Source: Ruegeria sp. Ofav3-42 (lineage in GTDB: Bacteria > Pseudomonadota > Alphaproteobacteria > Rhodobacterales > Rhodobacteraceae). From it: a stretch of 64,000 bases of DNA. The stretch spans positions 1 through 64,000 of the forward strand of contig NZ_JAKRGB010000008.1 in assembly GCF_022347725.1 (NCBI RefSeq), in the 5' to 3' direction. Below the pieces are notes generated by a model that was not told the DNA's origin, did no database searches, and was given only the letters and a program-made list of their open reading frames with translations. The translations under genes were made by a program, and so were the position numbers. Each line of letters begins with the position of its first letter. Position 1 is the stretch's first letter. This document shows positions 56,036-64,000 of this stretch, piece after piece.

Positions 56036-57247
56036 TCACAACCTCATGTCGATACGGCCGACGAGGCCGGTTCTTGGAAGGGGTGGGGCCTTGGCTGGCG
56101 CGTCCACGGTCTGAGCTGAGTCTGCGGGCAACTCCCGCTCGAAGTCGGAGCGATCCCGTTTAGAGTCCGAGGGCGTCCCGAGGTCAAACGACAGATTGCC
56201 AAGGCCGAGATTTTTGAACTCTTCTTCCAGAACCGAAAGGTGCCGGCGCATCATGTCCAAGGTTTCGGGGCGTTCCGCTGCAATCGTCATATGCAGACCG
56301 TCATCGCGGCCATTCAAAACAATGGAAACACGCCCCAATTCTTCGGGGTTAAGCGCGATTTCGACGGCTCCGGATTGTGGTTGCGCGTTGATGACGGCCG
56401 CCATTTGTCCCGCAATCGCCCGAGCTGTTTCGGCGCGGGCCGTCGTTGCCAGGAAATGAGTCGTCGCTGCGCTGTCTCGGCTGGTCGAAACGGGCACAGC
56501 CTCTCTGAGTTGTTGGACATCTTCCACGTCCAAGACGGTTTGTGCGTCGGTTTGGGTACGGGATTTTTCGGGGGCAAATAACTGCATCTGAGCGATGCTC
56601 AGCGCTCGTTCCGCGGTGGATGTTGATTGGTGCGTAGAAACGGGCGCAGGCGAGTGATGTGCGTCTTGCCGATGCAACGCAGGTTTCACGGCCCGGCCGA
56701 CCACCGCCACTGCGGGTGTTTCGGCGGATTGCAACTTTGATTTGGCCAGCTCCGGCCTCGGTGGCCCTTCTGGCGTTTGGATAGGCGAAATACGTTCAAC
56801 CGTGTCATTCCGAACGTTCTGGGTGACCTTTCGCGTGTTTTGGTTTTCCGTGTCCAGCCTTACGAAAGTTGCTTGCGTGTCGGGGCGTCTGTCTTCTTCC
56901 GAATTCTGATCGTGCGGGTCAGGCGAAGTTGTCTGTACGGCATGGCCAACAGGTTCGACCACTTCTGGCTTTACATCCTGTGACACTTGCAATTCAGCCT
57001 GCGGGGGATCGGCTAGGACTTCTGCGTCCCCCTTTGGGTCAATGTCTTCGCCCTCGGCGTCGGCGTCCGGTTCGGGTTCCTCAACCTTGGGATTCGGGCC
57101 AGCGATCTCATCGCTATGCCCATCGCCGTGTTGTTTCAACACGGCTGCAAAATCTGCGCCGGTGTCTTCGCCCGGTTCATTGACGGTCGCGTTGGTTGTT
57201 GCGGTTGCGGTCGGCGAGGACGTCACCACTGAAAGAGGATTGGGCAT
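56036..57247 (-). CDS. fliK: Flagellar hook-length control protein FliK
   Basis: A 403-residue protein with a long low-complexity, acidic and proline-rich N-terminal part and a C-terminal Flg_hook domain (about 280-360, A-L-N-P-E-E-L-G-R-V-S-I). FliK measures hook length and switches export specificity. The ATG at 57247 has GGAG six bases upstream; the next in-frame ATG lies 30 bases further up with no site. It is divergent from the rod-binding protein gene. Confidence 0.87.
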   Translation of the reverse strand: MPNPLSVVTSSPTATATTNATVNEPGEDTGADFAAVLKQHGDGHSDEIAGPNPKVEEPEPDADAEGEDIDPKGDAEVLADPPQAELQVSQDVKPEVVEPVGHAVQTTSPDPHDQNSEEDRRPDTQATFVRLDTENQNTRKVTQNVRNDTVERISPIQTPEGPPRPELAKSKLQSAETPAVAVVGRAVKPALHRQDAHHSPAPVSTHQSTSTAERALSIAQMQLFAPEKSRTQTDAQTVLDVEDVQQLREAVPVSTSRDSAATTHFLATTARAETARAIAGQMAAVINAQPQSGAVEIALNPEELGRVSIVLNGRDDGLHMTIAAERPETLDMMRRHLSVLEEEFKNLGLGNLSFDLGTPSDSKRDRSDFERELPADSAQTVDAPAKAPPLPRTGLVGRIDMRL

Positions 57248-57358
57248 TTTGCTCCGACTCCGGTTGTGTGACCGCAAATCTGACCGCAGGAAGTTACGTT
57301 TATTTTAACTGCTTTCGCCTTTGATCGAAAAAGTTCGATGCAATTTTCGGAGAAAGCA

Positions 57359-57640
57359 ATGAAGGTTTCCGCGCCTCTTCCATCGTCTCAAACGCCTGTG
57401 CACTCACAGAAATTGCGCACCGCAGCCATTGAGTTGGAGGCGGCTTTTCTGGGTGAGATGCTGAAATCAGCCGGGCTGGGCAAAGCGCGCCAGTCCTTTG
57501 GCGGGGGTGCGGGCGAAGATCAGTTTGCTTCGTTCCTGGTGCAACATCAGGCCCGTGCGCTGGCCAAATCCGGCGGTGTCGGCCTGTCCGAGATCATTTT
57601 CCAATCCATGATGGAGAAAACCAATGCCGAAAACCCCTGA
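57359..57640 (+). CDS. Rod-binding (FlgJ N-terminal-like) flagellar protein
   Basis: A 93-residue protein with only the rod-binding domain: A-A-I-E-L-E-A-A-F-L-G-E-M-L-K-S, then G-E-D-Q-F-A-S-F-L and a C-terminal helix. The muramidase half of enterobacterial FlgJ is absent, as usual in Alphaproteobacteria. The ATG at 57359 follows GGAG at a good distance. It overlaps the next gene by 17 bases. Confidence 0.82.
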   Translation: MKVSAPLPSSQTPVHSQKLRTAAIELEAAFLGEMLKSAGLGKARQSFGGGAGEDQFASFLVQHQARALAKSGGVGLSEIIFQSMMEKTNAENP

Positions 57641-57983
57641 AACCGATTTGGTGAAGTCACTTGAAGAAGTTCTGGACCTTGAGCGTAACGCGCTGGTGCA
57701 GGGCGATTTGGATCGTCTGCATCACACAGCGCCGGAAAAGGAAAAACTGATCGGCGCGATCAACGACCTTGAAGTCTTTGACAGTGACGAGCTGATTCGC
57801 CTGCAGCAAAAGGTCGAGCGGAACCAGGCACTGCTGAATAGCGCCGCAGATGGGATTCGCGCCGTGGCAAACCGCATGGCCGAGTTGCGTCGTGTGCGGC
57901 AGGAGTTCAGCACCTATGGCGCCGATGGGCAGCGCAGCGGATTCGCTGTCCGCCACCAAGCCAAGCTGGAAAAACGGGCATAG
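57624..57983 (+). CDS. FlgN-like flagellar export chaperone
   Basis: A 119-residue, all-helical protein with long amphipathic helices, resembling FlgN-family chaperones for hook-associated proteins. It overlaps the rod-binding gene by 17 bases and precedes the flagellin gene. No strongly diagnostic motif exists for this family, so the call rests on size, helical nature and context. Confidence 0.62.
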   Translation: MPKTPETDLVKSLEEVLDLERNALVQGDLDRLHHTAPEKEKLIGAINDLEVFDSDELIRLQQKVERNQALLNSAADGIRAVANRMAELRRVRQEFSTYGADGQRSGFAVRHQAKLEKRA

Positions 57984-58194
57984 ACAGCGGTTTGATTCAA
58001 ATCCGAGGTTTCTGAACTGCGCGCTTTAGCACTCCGTTAGGGGATCGACGTCAAAGGTGTTCGGGCACCTGGAAACAGCAGGTGGCGCGAACAGCCCGAC
58101 GGCGGATCGCACTGATCAGAAAGACGTCAAAGCCCGCACCAGTGGCGGGATGAGCATGGGCGCAAAGAGCCCGAACGGAAAAGGAAGAAAGCTA
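57984..58194 (+). promoter_or_regulatory. Flagellin promoter and structured leader region
   Basis: This 211-base gap should hold the flagellin promoter and 5' untranslated leader. CACCTG (58066-58071) pairs with CAGGTG (58079-58084), enclosed by TCGGGC (58061-58066) and GCCCGA (58094-58099), which share one base with the inner stem. No convincing sigma-28 or sigma-54 site is seen. FlbT, encoded downstream, binds flagellin leader RNA in Caulobacter. Confidence 0.4.
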
Positions 58195-59406
58195 ATGTCC
58201 AGCATTCTGACAAACAATGGCGCCATGGTGGCGCTGCAAACACTCAAGTCGGTCAACAAGGATCTTGGGGCGACGCGGAACGCGATCTCGACGGGTAAGG
58301 ACGTTGCGACCGCGAAAGACAACTCGGCCGTTTGGGCGATTTCCAAGGTCATGGAATCGGATGTCAAAGGCTTTAACGCGATCAAGGACAGTCTGGCCCT
58401 GGGTGAATCCACGGTTGCGGTTGCGCGTAACGCGTCCGAAACCGTCACCGATCTGCTGACCCAGATGAAAAGCAAGATCGTTGCCGCGCAGGAAGACAAC
58501 GTTGACCGCGACAAGATCAATGACGATGTCACGGCCTTGAAGGATCAGATCAATTCGGTGGTTAAGGCCGCCCAATTCAACGGTCTTAATCTGGTGGACG
58601 GTTCTTCCGGGTCTGCTTCGATCCTCGCCTCTCTTGACCGGGACAATTCAGGCAACGTGACCGCGTCGTCCATCAGCGTCGCGGGCCAGAACCTTTCGAC
58701 CGGAGGTTACACGGCGGCACAGGTCTTTGACGGATCGACTGGTTCCTCAACTGGCAATGACCGTGTTGGTGCAACAATTGACAACGGTGCAACTTCGGCG
58801 ACAGCTCTGGTGACGGATGAATCCAGCGGTGCGTTCGCAGCTGGCGACAAGGTGGTCGTGGCGATCGACGATCAGGTGGTTTCCTATACGGTTTCCGCGA
58901 CGGATGCGGCGGCTGCCACCACCGGTGATATCGTCGCTGTGGGCCTGAAAGCGAAGATCGAAGAGCTGGGTATCAATGGTCTGACCGTCGACTATGACTC
59001 GGGCACCGCCGGCACCTTGTCAGTCGCCAACGCCACCGGCCGAGATGTCTCGTTCTCGGCCCAATATGTGAACGCGGGTTCGGGTGGTCTCGGCGCGTTG
59101 ACCGGTATTGATGTGTCTACTGGCCCAGGTGCGACTGCGGCACTGGCCACGATTGAAACGCTGATCGACACTTCGATCGACGCGTCGGCCGCATTCGGTT
59201 CTTCGCAGGGTCGGATCGAGACACAGAAAGAGTTCATCTCGAATCTGGCGGACTCGTTCAAATCCGGTATCGGTTCGTTGGTAGATGCGGACATGGAGGA
59301 AACCTCGGCGCGTCTGCAGGCCCTTCAGGTTCAACAGCAGCTGGCCACACAATCGCTGTCGATCGCCAACCAGGCGCCGCAGTCGATCCTGTCTCTGTTC
59401 AACTAA
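58195..59406 (+). CDS. fliC: Flagellin
   Basis: A 403-residue flagellin. The conserved N-terminal D0/D1 region begins M-S-S-I-L-T-N-N-G-A-M-V-A-L-Q-T-L and continues to about residue 140. A variable, serine/threonine/glycine-rich middle (about 140-300) is followed by the conserved C-terminus (E-T-S-A-R-L-Q-A-L-Q-V-Q-Q-Q-L and S-L-F-N at the end). Ribosome site AAGGAAG precedes the ATG. It polymerises into the filament. A strong terminator follows, then flaF and flbT. Confidence 0.96.
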   Translation: MSSILTNNGAMVALQTLKSVNKDLGATRNAISTGKDVATAKDNSAVWAISKVMESDVKGFNAIKDSLALGESTVAVARNASETVTDLLTQMKSKIVAAQEDNVDRDKINDDVTALKDQINSVVKAAQFNGLNLVDGSSGSASILASLDRDNSGNVTASSISVAGQNLSTGGYTAAQVFDGSTGSSTGNDRVGATIDNGATSATALVTDESSGAFAAGDKVVVAIDDQVVSYTVSATDAAAATTGDIVAVGLKAKIEELGINGLTVDYDSGTAGTLSVANATGRDVSFSAQYVNAGSGGLGALTGIDVSTGPGATAALATIETLIDTSIDASAAFGSSQGRIETQKEFISNLADSFKSGIGSLVDADMEETSARLQALQVQQQLATQSLSIANQAPQSILSLFN

Positions 59407-59419
59407 GATCAGGAACATA

Positions 59420-59445
59420 ATCGGGGCGCGGCGGCGCGCCCCGAT
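59420..59445 (+). terminator. Intrinsic terminator of the flagellin gene
   Basis: ATCGGGGCGCG (59420-59430) pairs perfectly with CGCGCCCCGAT (59435-59445) around GCGG. There is no long T-run, but the 11-base-pair GC-rich stem in the 77-base gap before flaF fits a terminator or 3' stabiliser. Confidence 0.75.
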
Positions 59446-59483
59446 ACTGACCGCCAAGTGGCGGATTACTGGAAGGATTTCAC

Positions 59484-59858
59484 GTGACACCGCAAGCCCT
59501 TGCACAACGTGCATACGCACAGACCGCCGCCCCAGCGCGGACACCGCGCGATACCGAATTCGAAGCAATTTCAAAAATCACGCGTAAGCTCAAGGCCGCC
59601 GCGGCCCGTCAAAAAACCGACTTTGGTGCGTTTGTGCAGGCTTTGCACGAAAACCGCCGCCTTTGGACCGTGCTGGCCAGTGGCGTGACGGATTCCGACA
59701 ATGCGCTGCCCAATGATTTGCGCGCACGGATATTCTATCTGGCAGAGTTTACCGAACAGCACAGCAGCCAGATTTTGGGCCAAAAAGCGTCGGTGGAACC
59801 ATTGCTGGAAATCAACATGGCGGTTCTGCGCGGCCTGCGGCAATTGGGGGCCACTTGA
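59484..59858 (+). CDS. flaF: Flagellar biosynthesis regulator FlaF
   Basis: A 124-residue protein matching alphaproteobacterial FlaF: a N-terminal A-Y-A-Q-T and P-R-D-T-E-F-E-A-I segment, N-R-R-L-W-T-V-L in the centre, and L-P-N-D-L-R-A-R-I-F-Y-L. FlaF promotes flagellin synthesis or stability and opposes FlbT in Caulobacter. Its TGA overlaps the flbT ATG as TGATG. Confidence 0.9.
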   Translation: MTPQALAQRAYAQTAAPARTPRDTEFEAISKITRKLKAAAARQKTDFGAFVQALHENRRLWTVLASGVTDSDNALPNDLRARIFYLAEFTEQHSSQILGQKASVEPLLEINMAVLRGLRQLGAT

Positions 59859-60256
59859 TGGCGGGATTGGTTTTGAAACTAGCGCCGAAGGAGCGGGTCC
59901 TGATCAACGGCGTGGTCGTGGAAAACGGGGACCGACGCAGCCGATTTTCGATCATGACGCCCGAAGCAAATGTCTTGCGCTTGCGGGATGCCATCCATCC
60001 GGACGAAGTGAATACACCGGTTCGGCGCGTTTGCTATGCCGCTCAGCTGGTGCTGTCCGGCGATATGGAGCCTGAACGGGCACGCCAGCAGTTGTTGCGG
60101 CGCGTCGAAGAGCTCAGCCAGGTCTTTACCGATGCCGATAGCCGTCGGGTTTTGGCTGAAGCGACCCAGGCGTTGCTGGATGAGCAATACTACAAGTGCC
60201 TCAAGGCCCTGCGCGCGCTGCTGCCGCGCGAAGAACGTCTGATGGCCTATCAGTAA
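59858..60256 (+). CDS. flbT: Flagellin mRNA-binding repressor FlbT
   Basis: A 132-residue protein matching FlbT: L-K-L-A-P-K-E-R-V-L-I-N-G-V-V-V-E-N-G-D-R and T-P-V-R-R-V-C-Y. The C-terminal part is helical, with the E-Q-Y-Y-K-C-L-K-A-L block. In Caulobacter it binds the 5' leader of flagellin mRNA and destabilises it. The ATG at 59858 overlaps the flaF stop. Confidence 0.92.
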   Translation: MAGLVLKLAPKERVLINGVVVENGDRRSRFSIMTPEANVLRLRDAIHPDEVNTPVRRVCYAAQLVLSGDMEPERARQQLLRRVEELSQVFTDADSRRVLAEATQALLDEQYYKCLKALRALLPREERLMAYQ

Positions 60257-61047
60257 TGACGTTCCAACCGGTCATACCCTCGGGCGGGATTGTCGGCTGG
60301 CGATTCCTGCAGCGCACATACGATGCGCAGATTGACAGTTTTTCCGCGTCTTCCGTCAACAAAAGGGACCGCGAGTACTTTCTGGAGAACATCAAAAAAG
60401 TTCATACCGCAGAAGATCTGGTGTCAGACCGCAGGCTTCTGCAAGTTGCGCTGGGTGCCTTTGGGTTGGAGGGGGATCTGGACAACCGCTATTTCATTCA
60501 GAAAATCCTGTCTGACGGCACCAAGGCCGAGGATGCGCTCTCCAACCGCCTGTCCGACAAACGCTATCGACAGTTTTCCGAGGCGTTTGGGCTGGGCCCG
60601 GGCGAAGTGCGAAAAACCGCGCTGATCACCAACATGGAAGAAATTGCCCGCGACAATGTTGTGTCGCGGTTTGAAATCGCGGTGGGCGAGTCGGATGAAA
60701 CGATGCGTATCGCTTTGTATGCACAGCATGCGCTGGGAGACCTCGCCCAAAAGCAGGTCAGCAACGACACCAAGTGGTTTGACCTGATGAGCCTACCGCC
60801 GTTGCGGCGTATGATGGAAACAGCACTTGGCCTGCCGTCCAGTTTTGGCCAGTTAGACATCGACAAACAGCTGGAGGTGTTCAAGGACAGGTTGTCAGGG
60901 CTGACCGGGTCCGACGATCTGGCCCAATTCAACGATAAGGGCGCAGTCGCGCAATTTACGGATCAGTTCCTGGCCCGCAGTCAGATCGCCCAGCTCGAAA
61001 GTGTGATTTCACCGGCGCAGACCGCGCTGATCTTGCTCGGCGCATGA
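60256..61047 (+). CDS. DUF1217 flagellar-cluster protein
   Basis: A 263-residue, mainly helical soluble protein of the DUF1217 family, which recurs in alphaproteobacterial flagellar clusters. It has no signal peptide. It overlaps flbT by one base (TAATG), which supports a flagellar role, but the molecular function is not known. Confidence 0.8.
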   Translation: MTFQPVIPSGGIVGWRFLQRTYDAQIDSFSASSVNKRDREYFLENIKKVHTAEDLVSDRRLLQVALGAFGLEGDLDNRYFIQKILSDGTKAEDALSNRLSDKRYRQFSEAFGLGPGEVRKTALITNMEEIARDNVVSRFEIAVGESDETMRIALYAQHALGDLAQKQVSNDTKWFDLMSLPPLRRMMETALGLPSSFGQLDIDKQLEVFKDRLSGLTGSDDLAQFNDKGAVAQFTDQFLARSQIAQLESVISPAQTALILLGA

Positions 61048-61130
61048 GGTGTTGCGCTTTGCATTCGTGATAAAAACGCCATCTGGTTCCAAACACCGGC
61101 CCGTTGAAATGTCCGCGACAAGCGCGGGCC

Positions 61131-62702
61131 TCAATCGTTCAACACGGCATCTGCCGACGTTCTGAGGGCATAAGACTCGACAGGTTGTGACACATTATGA
61201 AGCTTGACGTCGCCCAGCGGCAGGGCATCGGCGCAGGCGGGCAGAATATCGGCAGATACGACGATCCTGTGGTTTTTTGTTTTTCCGTATTCACCCAGAC
61301 GTGCAGCGATATTCGCGGCTTGTCCGATCACGGTAAAGTCCAGCCGCTCACGAGACCCGACGTTGCCGTAGGTCACGCGCCCATAGGCAACGCCAATTGA
61401 GCAATCGCAATGTCGGTCGGACCCTGATTGGCGCAACTCTCCCAACTTTTCGACGATTTCAATGGCGCTGCGCTGGGCGTTGCCCCGTGCTGCTATTGAA
61501 TCTTCGCCCGCCGGAAACACGGCAAGGACAGCATCGCCGATGAACTTCAGGACCTCGCCGCCGTTTTCATGCACAATGCCAGACACGGTTTCGAAAAAGT
61601 CATTAAGAAGGTTGATGTAGGCCGTGCGACCCAACTGCTCTTCCAGGCTTGTGGAATTGCGCAGATCGCAGAACATGATGGCGGCATCAATTTCATCTCC
61701 GTCACCACGCCGAATCTCACCCCCAAGTACGCGCGCGCCCGAGCGTTTTCCGACATAGGTTTCAAGCAGAACCTGGGCGTTTTCACGCTGCATGAAGACC
61801 TCATAGAACCGTGCAATCACCAAAGAGCATTCGAACACCAGTCCAAGGTTTTCTGTCGTGAAACCGTCCGGATGATCGCAGGTCAGGGTCAGAACGTTGG
61901 TTCGGCCATCCGAAAACCGTAGCGGCATGGCGACATAATCGGTTGCGCCCTTGGCCCTCAGATCTTCCATGATCGGAAAGCTGTTATGGGGATTGTCCGC
62001 GTTCAACCGCTGGCGCACACCACCCAGCCCGTTCGATACATGGCGCAGGGGGCTGTTGATATAGGCCGGGTGATCGTGGATTTCATAGGTCGGTACATTG
62101 GTCGAGATTTCAGCCTCGCCCTTTTCCCAGATGTAATGCTTGCCAGCGATCAGCGGATGCAGAGACCAGGCCAGAATGCTCAGGCGCTGAATGGCGATGC
62201 CGTGCTCCAGCATTTTCTCGGCCAGAGCTTTGGTGAAGGTTTCAGGAGTATCATTTGTCGACGCGCCGCGCATCAGCCAGTCAATAAGCGGCCCACTGAT
62301 ATTGCCGTCATCGGGTTCGCGCAGGCGGTTCTCACCCAGATCGATGTTGGTATAGGTGTTGGGCATGAACCCGATATGCCCCTGAATGGCGGCGCTTTCG
62401 GGCAGTGCGTCCTCGTAGGCCCAAACCGAATTGGCCATCCGTTGCCCGTTTAGGACGACATCGTGGTAGGTCGCGGTGCCTTTGAAGGGGCAGAATGTCT
62501 GCAGCTCGGTTTCTTCACCAAGATCAATGCACACGTCTTCGCGCGGGATATAGATCGCCGGCGGCAGACGCGTTTCATACATGACTTTAGCGTTATGGCT
62601 TTCGGCCAAAAGGGTCTCATCCCGGTAAATCGCGATCCGACCGTTCAGCCGCTCGACCGAGATTCCATAGCCTTTTGTTCTTGGTGTGGCGTGGACGTTC
62701 AT
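61131..62702 (-). CDS. DUF427-class III nucleotidyl cyclase fusion
   Basis: A 523-residue protein. Residues about 15-115 are a DUF427 domain (A-E-S-H-N-A-K-V-M-Y-E-T, F-C-P-F-K-G-T-A, W-A-Y-E-D-A). A middle region of about 200 residues is GAF-like in length but not identified. Residues about 330-510 are a class III cyclase with metal aspartates in F-C-D-L-R-N-S-T and F-I-G-D-A-V-L, and the transition-state pair in T-V-I-G-Q-A-A-N-I-A-A-R. Substrate residues (lysine in V-L-K-F, D in L-D-F-T) favour ATP. The ATG pair at 62705/62702 follows GGGAGG; 62702 has better spacing. Confidence 0.82.
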   Translation of the reverse strand: MNVHATPRTKGYGISVERLNGRIAIYRDETLLAESHNAKVMYETRLPPAIYIPREDVCIDLGEETELQTFCPFKGTATYHDVVLNGQRMANSVWAYEDALPESAAIQGHIGFMPNTYTNIDLGENRLREPDDGNISGPLIDWLMRGASTNDTPETFTKALAEKMLEHGIAIQRLSILAWSLHPLIAGKHYIWEKGEAEISTNVPTYEIHDHPAYINSPLRHVSNGLGGVRQRLNADNPHNSFPIMEDLRAKGATDYVAMPLRFSDGRTNVLTLTCDHPDGFTTENLGLVFECSLVIARFYEVFMQRENAQVLLETYVGKRSGARVLGGEIRRGDGDEIDAAIMFCDLRNSTSLEEQLGRTAYINLLNDFFETVSGIVHENGGEVLKFIGDAVLAVFPAGEDSIAARGNAQRSAIEIVEKLGELRQSGSDRHCDCSIGVAYGRVTYGNVGSRERLDFTVIGQAANIAARLGEYGKTKNHRIVVSADILPACADALPLGDVKLHNVSQPVESYALRTSADAVLND

Positions 62703-62808
62703 CATCAACCTCCCTGGCACAGGTCACTATAGGATGGGCTCTGACTGGCGGTTTTCCAAGGGGGTTCGCGGCATTTTTACCGAGCGATAGCTGTGCAGCG
62801 GGACTGGC

Positions 62809-63510
62809 TCAAACCATCTGGATCACATCTTTTTCGATGGACAGCATATAGCCCTTTTTGGCGATGTTCTTGACCAGCAACTCGCTGACCATCTGATTAC
62901 CCAATGCATCGCGCAGCCGTTTGATCCGCGTGGCCCCGGCGGCCTCGTCACAATCGGCAGCGTCTTTGCCGGAAATCACCCCTTCGATCTGAGCGCCAGA
63001 CAGAACTTCATCATCCAGCCGGGATTCCGCCAGAACCGAGAGGGTCTCCATCGCCGCTGGGGTCAGTTTGAAATCCATGTTGTTCAGATAAACGGTGTTT
63101 TCTTCGCGGCTGATCAGCAGGGACGTCACCTGAATACCGGTGCGTTCGATCTGGGCCATCCGACGGTTCAGCAGAACCAGCATCACCAGAAATACCAGCG
63201 CGGTTACAAGCATGGCGCTGGCAAACACCAGCAGTACAAAAATAACCATGCGGTAACTGGACAGCGTATCGGCGAAGGCAGTGCCGGATTGGGCCAAGAT
63301 CTCCAGCAGCCGGATTTCCGTCTGTGAGGTCAGGTCGCTTTCGATAAACAGCCGTTCCACACGCGCGTTAAACGCGTTGGCGTCCGGCAGGGTCCAGAAC
63401 AGGAAAACGGCGGCCGTGACAAGAATCAGGACGATCGCCGCAATACCCGCGCCAACCAGTCTTGTCCCTGACCGTCTGGCCTCAGTAACGGAGATAGAAT
63501 TGTCCGGCAT
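62809..63510 (-). CDS. Membrane-anchored winged-helix regulator
   Basis: A 233-residue protein with two membrane helices (about 18-40 and 88-115) enclosing an outer loop of about 45 residues. A C-terminal cytoplasmic domain (about 140-230) resembles the OmpR/ToxR winged helix (D-F-K-L-T-P-A-A-M-E-T-L-S-V-L, R-I-K-R-L-R-D-A-L, K-G-Y-M-L). Compared with ToxR and CadC, the order of membrane and DNA-binding parts is reversed. The ATG at 63510 follows AAGGAAGG and overlaps the upstream gene by 29 bases. Confidence 0.68.
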   Translation of the reverse strand: MPDNSISVTEARRSGTRLVGAGIAAIVLILVTAAVFLFWTLPDANAFNARVERLFIESDLTSQTEIRLLEILAQSGTAFADTLSSYRMVIFVLLVFASAMLVTALVFLVMLVLLNRRMAQIERTGIQVTSLLISREENTVYLNNMDFKLTPAAMETLSVLAESRLDDEVLSGAQIEGVISGKDAADCDEAAGATRIKRLRDALGNQMVSELLVKNIAKKGYMLSIEKDVIQMV

Positions 63511-63766
63511 TGGCCTTCCTTTTATCCAATCCTTCCGGCCCAAAGACGGACATCACGTTCAACAAGGTCCAGCCCGACGCGCTGAGGCGTTGCGAGACCT
63601 CTTGCTGGGCCTGGCCTTTGTCACAGGCCGAAACCTGCATCACGCCGTAGTGCAGCCGCAGGGGGTTGTCCTGCTTGGCCTTGTAATCCGCATAGCACTC
63701 GGCCGACGCGGCGGTGCCAAGCGATATCAGGGCCGCAACGGCCAGAGAAGAGAGGATCGGTTTCAT
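63482..63766 (-). CDS. Small secreted protein of unknown function
   Basis: A 94-residue protein with a signal peptide (M-K-P-I-L-S-S-L-A-V-A-A-L-I-S-L-G-T-A-A-S-A). The mature part has two cysteines (E-C-Y-A-D-Y and V-S-A-C-D-K) that could form a disulfide, and ends F-Y-L-R-Y. The ATG at 63766 gives a clean signal peptide. It overlaps the membrane-anchored regulator by 29 bases, so the two are tightly coupled, and the secreted protein may act on the regulator's outer loop (inference). Confidence 0.7.
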   Translation of the reverse strand: MKPILSSLAVAALISLGTAASAECYADYKAKQDNPLRLHYGVMQVSACDKGQAQQEVSQRLSASGWTLLNVMSVFGPEGLDKRKANAGQFYLRY

Positions 63767-63943
63767 AGGCCGCATCCTGCGCATGGCTTGGCCCGACATT
63801 CAATAACCTAAGGGGTTTGCGGGGCGTGATATCCGATAACAACCGCCCGTTATTGCTTGTCTGAGGGGGGTGGACCCAGTTTCGGGACATCAAGTTTGCG
63901 GTCTGACCCGGATCGCCCCGAAACATCAGTAAGGACACGCACC

Positions 63944-64000
63944 ATGCACCGGAAGTTCATCGCATTAATCGTAGCCACCGCAATCACCATCACCGGCGTC
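63944..64000 (+). CDS. Start of a secreted protein, cut by the window edge
   Basis: Nineteen codons beginning at ATG 63944, with AAGGA at a good distance upstream. The peptide M-H-R-K-F-I-A-L-I-V-A-T-A-I-T-I is a signal-peptide core. The frame is open to the right edge. The product cannot be identified from this fragment. Confidence 0.55.
   Translation, partial: MHRKFIALIVATAITITGV

Noticed and set aside
1..64000. tRNA genes, rRNA, CRISPR arrays, insertion sequences and tandem repeats
   Set aside because: Gaps between genes were read on both strands and none shows a cloverleaf, regular repeat-spacer pattern, transposase or terminal repeats. Short tRNA-like sequences inside genes cannot be fully excluded without a covariance search.

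Overview
The window is a typical chromosomal stretch of a marine Roseobacter-clade alphaproteobacterium (Rhodobacteraceae, most like Ruegeria). This rests on the high G+C content, the dense operons joined by ATGA/TGATG overlaps, TRAP and polyamine transporters, the HutF/HutG histidine route, and an alphaproteobacterial flagellin-flaF-flbT block. The class III aminotransferase also closely resembles what I remember of a structurally studied Ruegeria pomeroyi enzyme. No rRNA, tRNA, CRISPR array, insertion sequence or prophage was recognised, and no stretch above 300 bases lacks a gene.

Layout. 1-1919: the 3' end of gcvP with its terminator, then a di-haem cytochrome c peroxidase-like gene and a Sel1-repeat gene that start head to head. 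1952-9454: a catabolic island. One strand carries an SsuD-like FMNH2-dependent monooxygenase, an aldo/keto reductase, a flavin reductase and a TRAP transporter (Q, M, P). The other carries a GntR/UTRA regulator and a Gfo/Idh/MocA dehydrogenase. 9492-13283: serC and serA behind a structured leader, then a calcineurin-type phosphatase. 13273-14790: malonyl-CoA synthetase. 14874-22278: a complete histidine utilisation locus, hutF-hutC diverging from hutI-hutH-hutG-hutU. 22347-28660: serB, an ArsR/AHSA1/YCII trio, asparaginase, two small secreted proteins, rlmN and a cytochrome P460-like protein. 28667-36711: a U32-family protein, cbpA-cbpM, a small membrane protein, a LOG protein with a cystathionine lyase, a threonine dehydratase-like enzyme, a GntR regulator and dapD. 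36774-46087: a cupin, a glutamate-receptor-like channel, dapE, a DUF2064 protein, rnr, DUF1801, GST, a WYL-type regulator and a lytic transglycosylase. 46117-54450: an AT-richer orphan membrane gene, then a polyamine locus (class III aminotransferase, GntR, potFGHI, PuuB-like oxidase). 54447-61047: an APH-like kinase, then flagellar genes (flgD, fliK, rod-binding protein, FlgN-like, flagellin, flaF, flbT, DUF1217). 61131-64000: a DUF427-cyclase fusion, a membrane-anchored winged-helix protein, a small secreted protein and the 5' end of another gene.

How they work together. The hut genes take histidine to glutamate by the five-step formylglutamate route. The pot locus imports and deaminates polyamines. 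The TRAP/monooxygenase island looks like an uptake-plus-oxygenolysis pathway; its gene types match the core of the oxidative sulfoquinovose (sulfo-SMO) pathway, but it has TRAP uptake and no visible glycosidase. That island is the best candidate for an undescribed system. Positions and lengths come from reading the sequence. Family assignments come from recognising motifs, without database searches.
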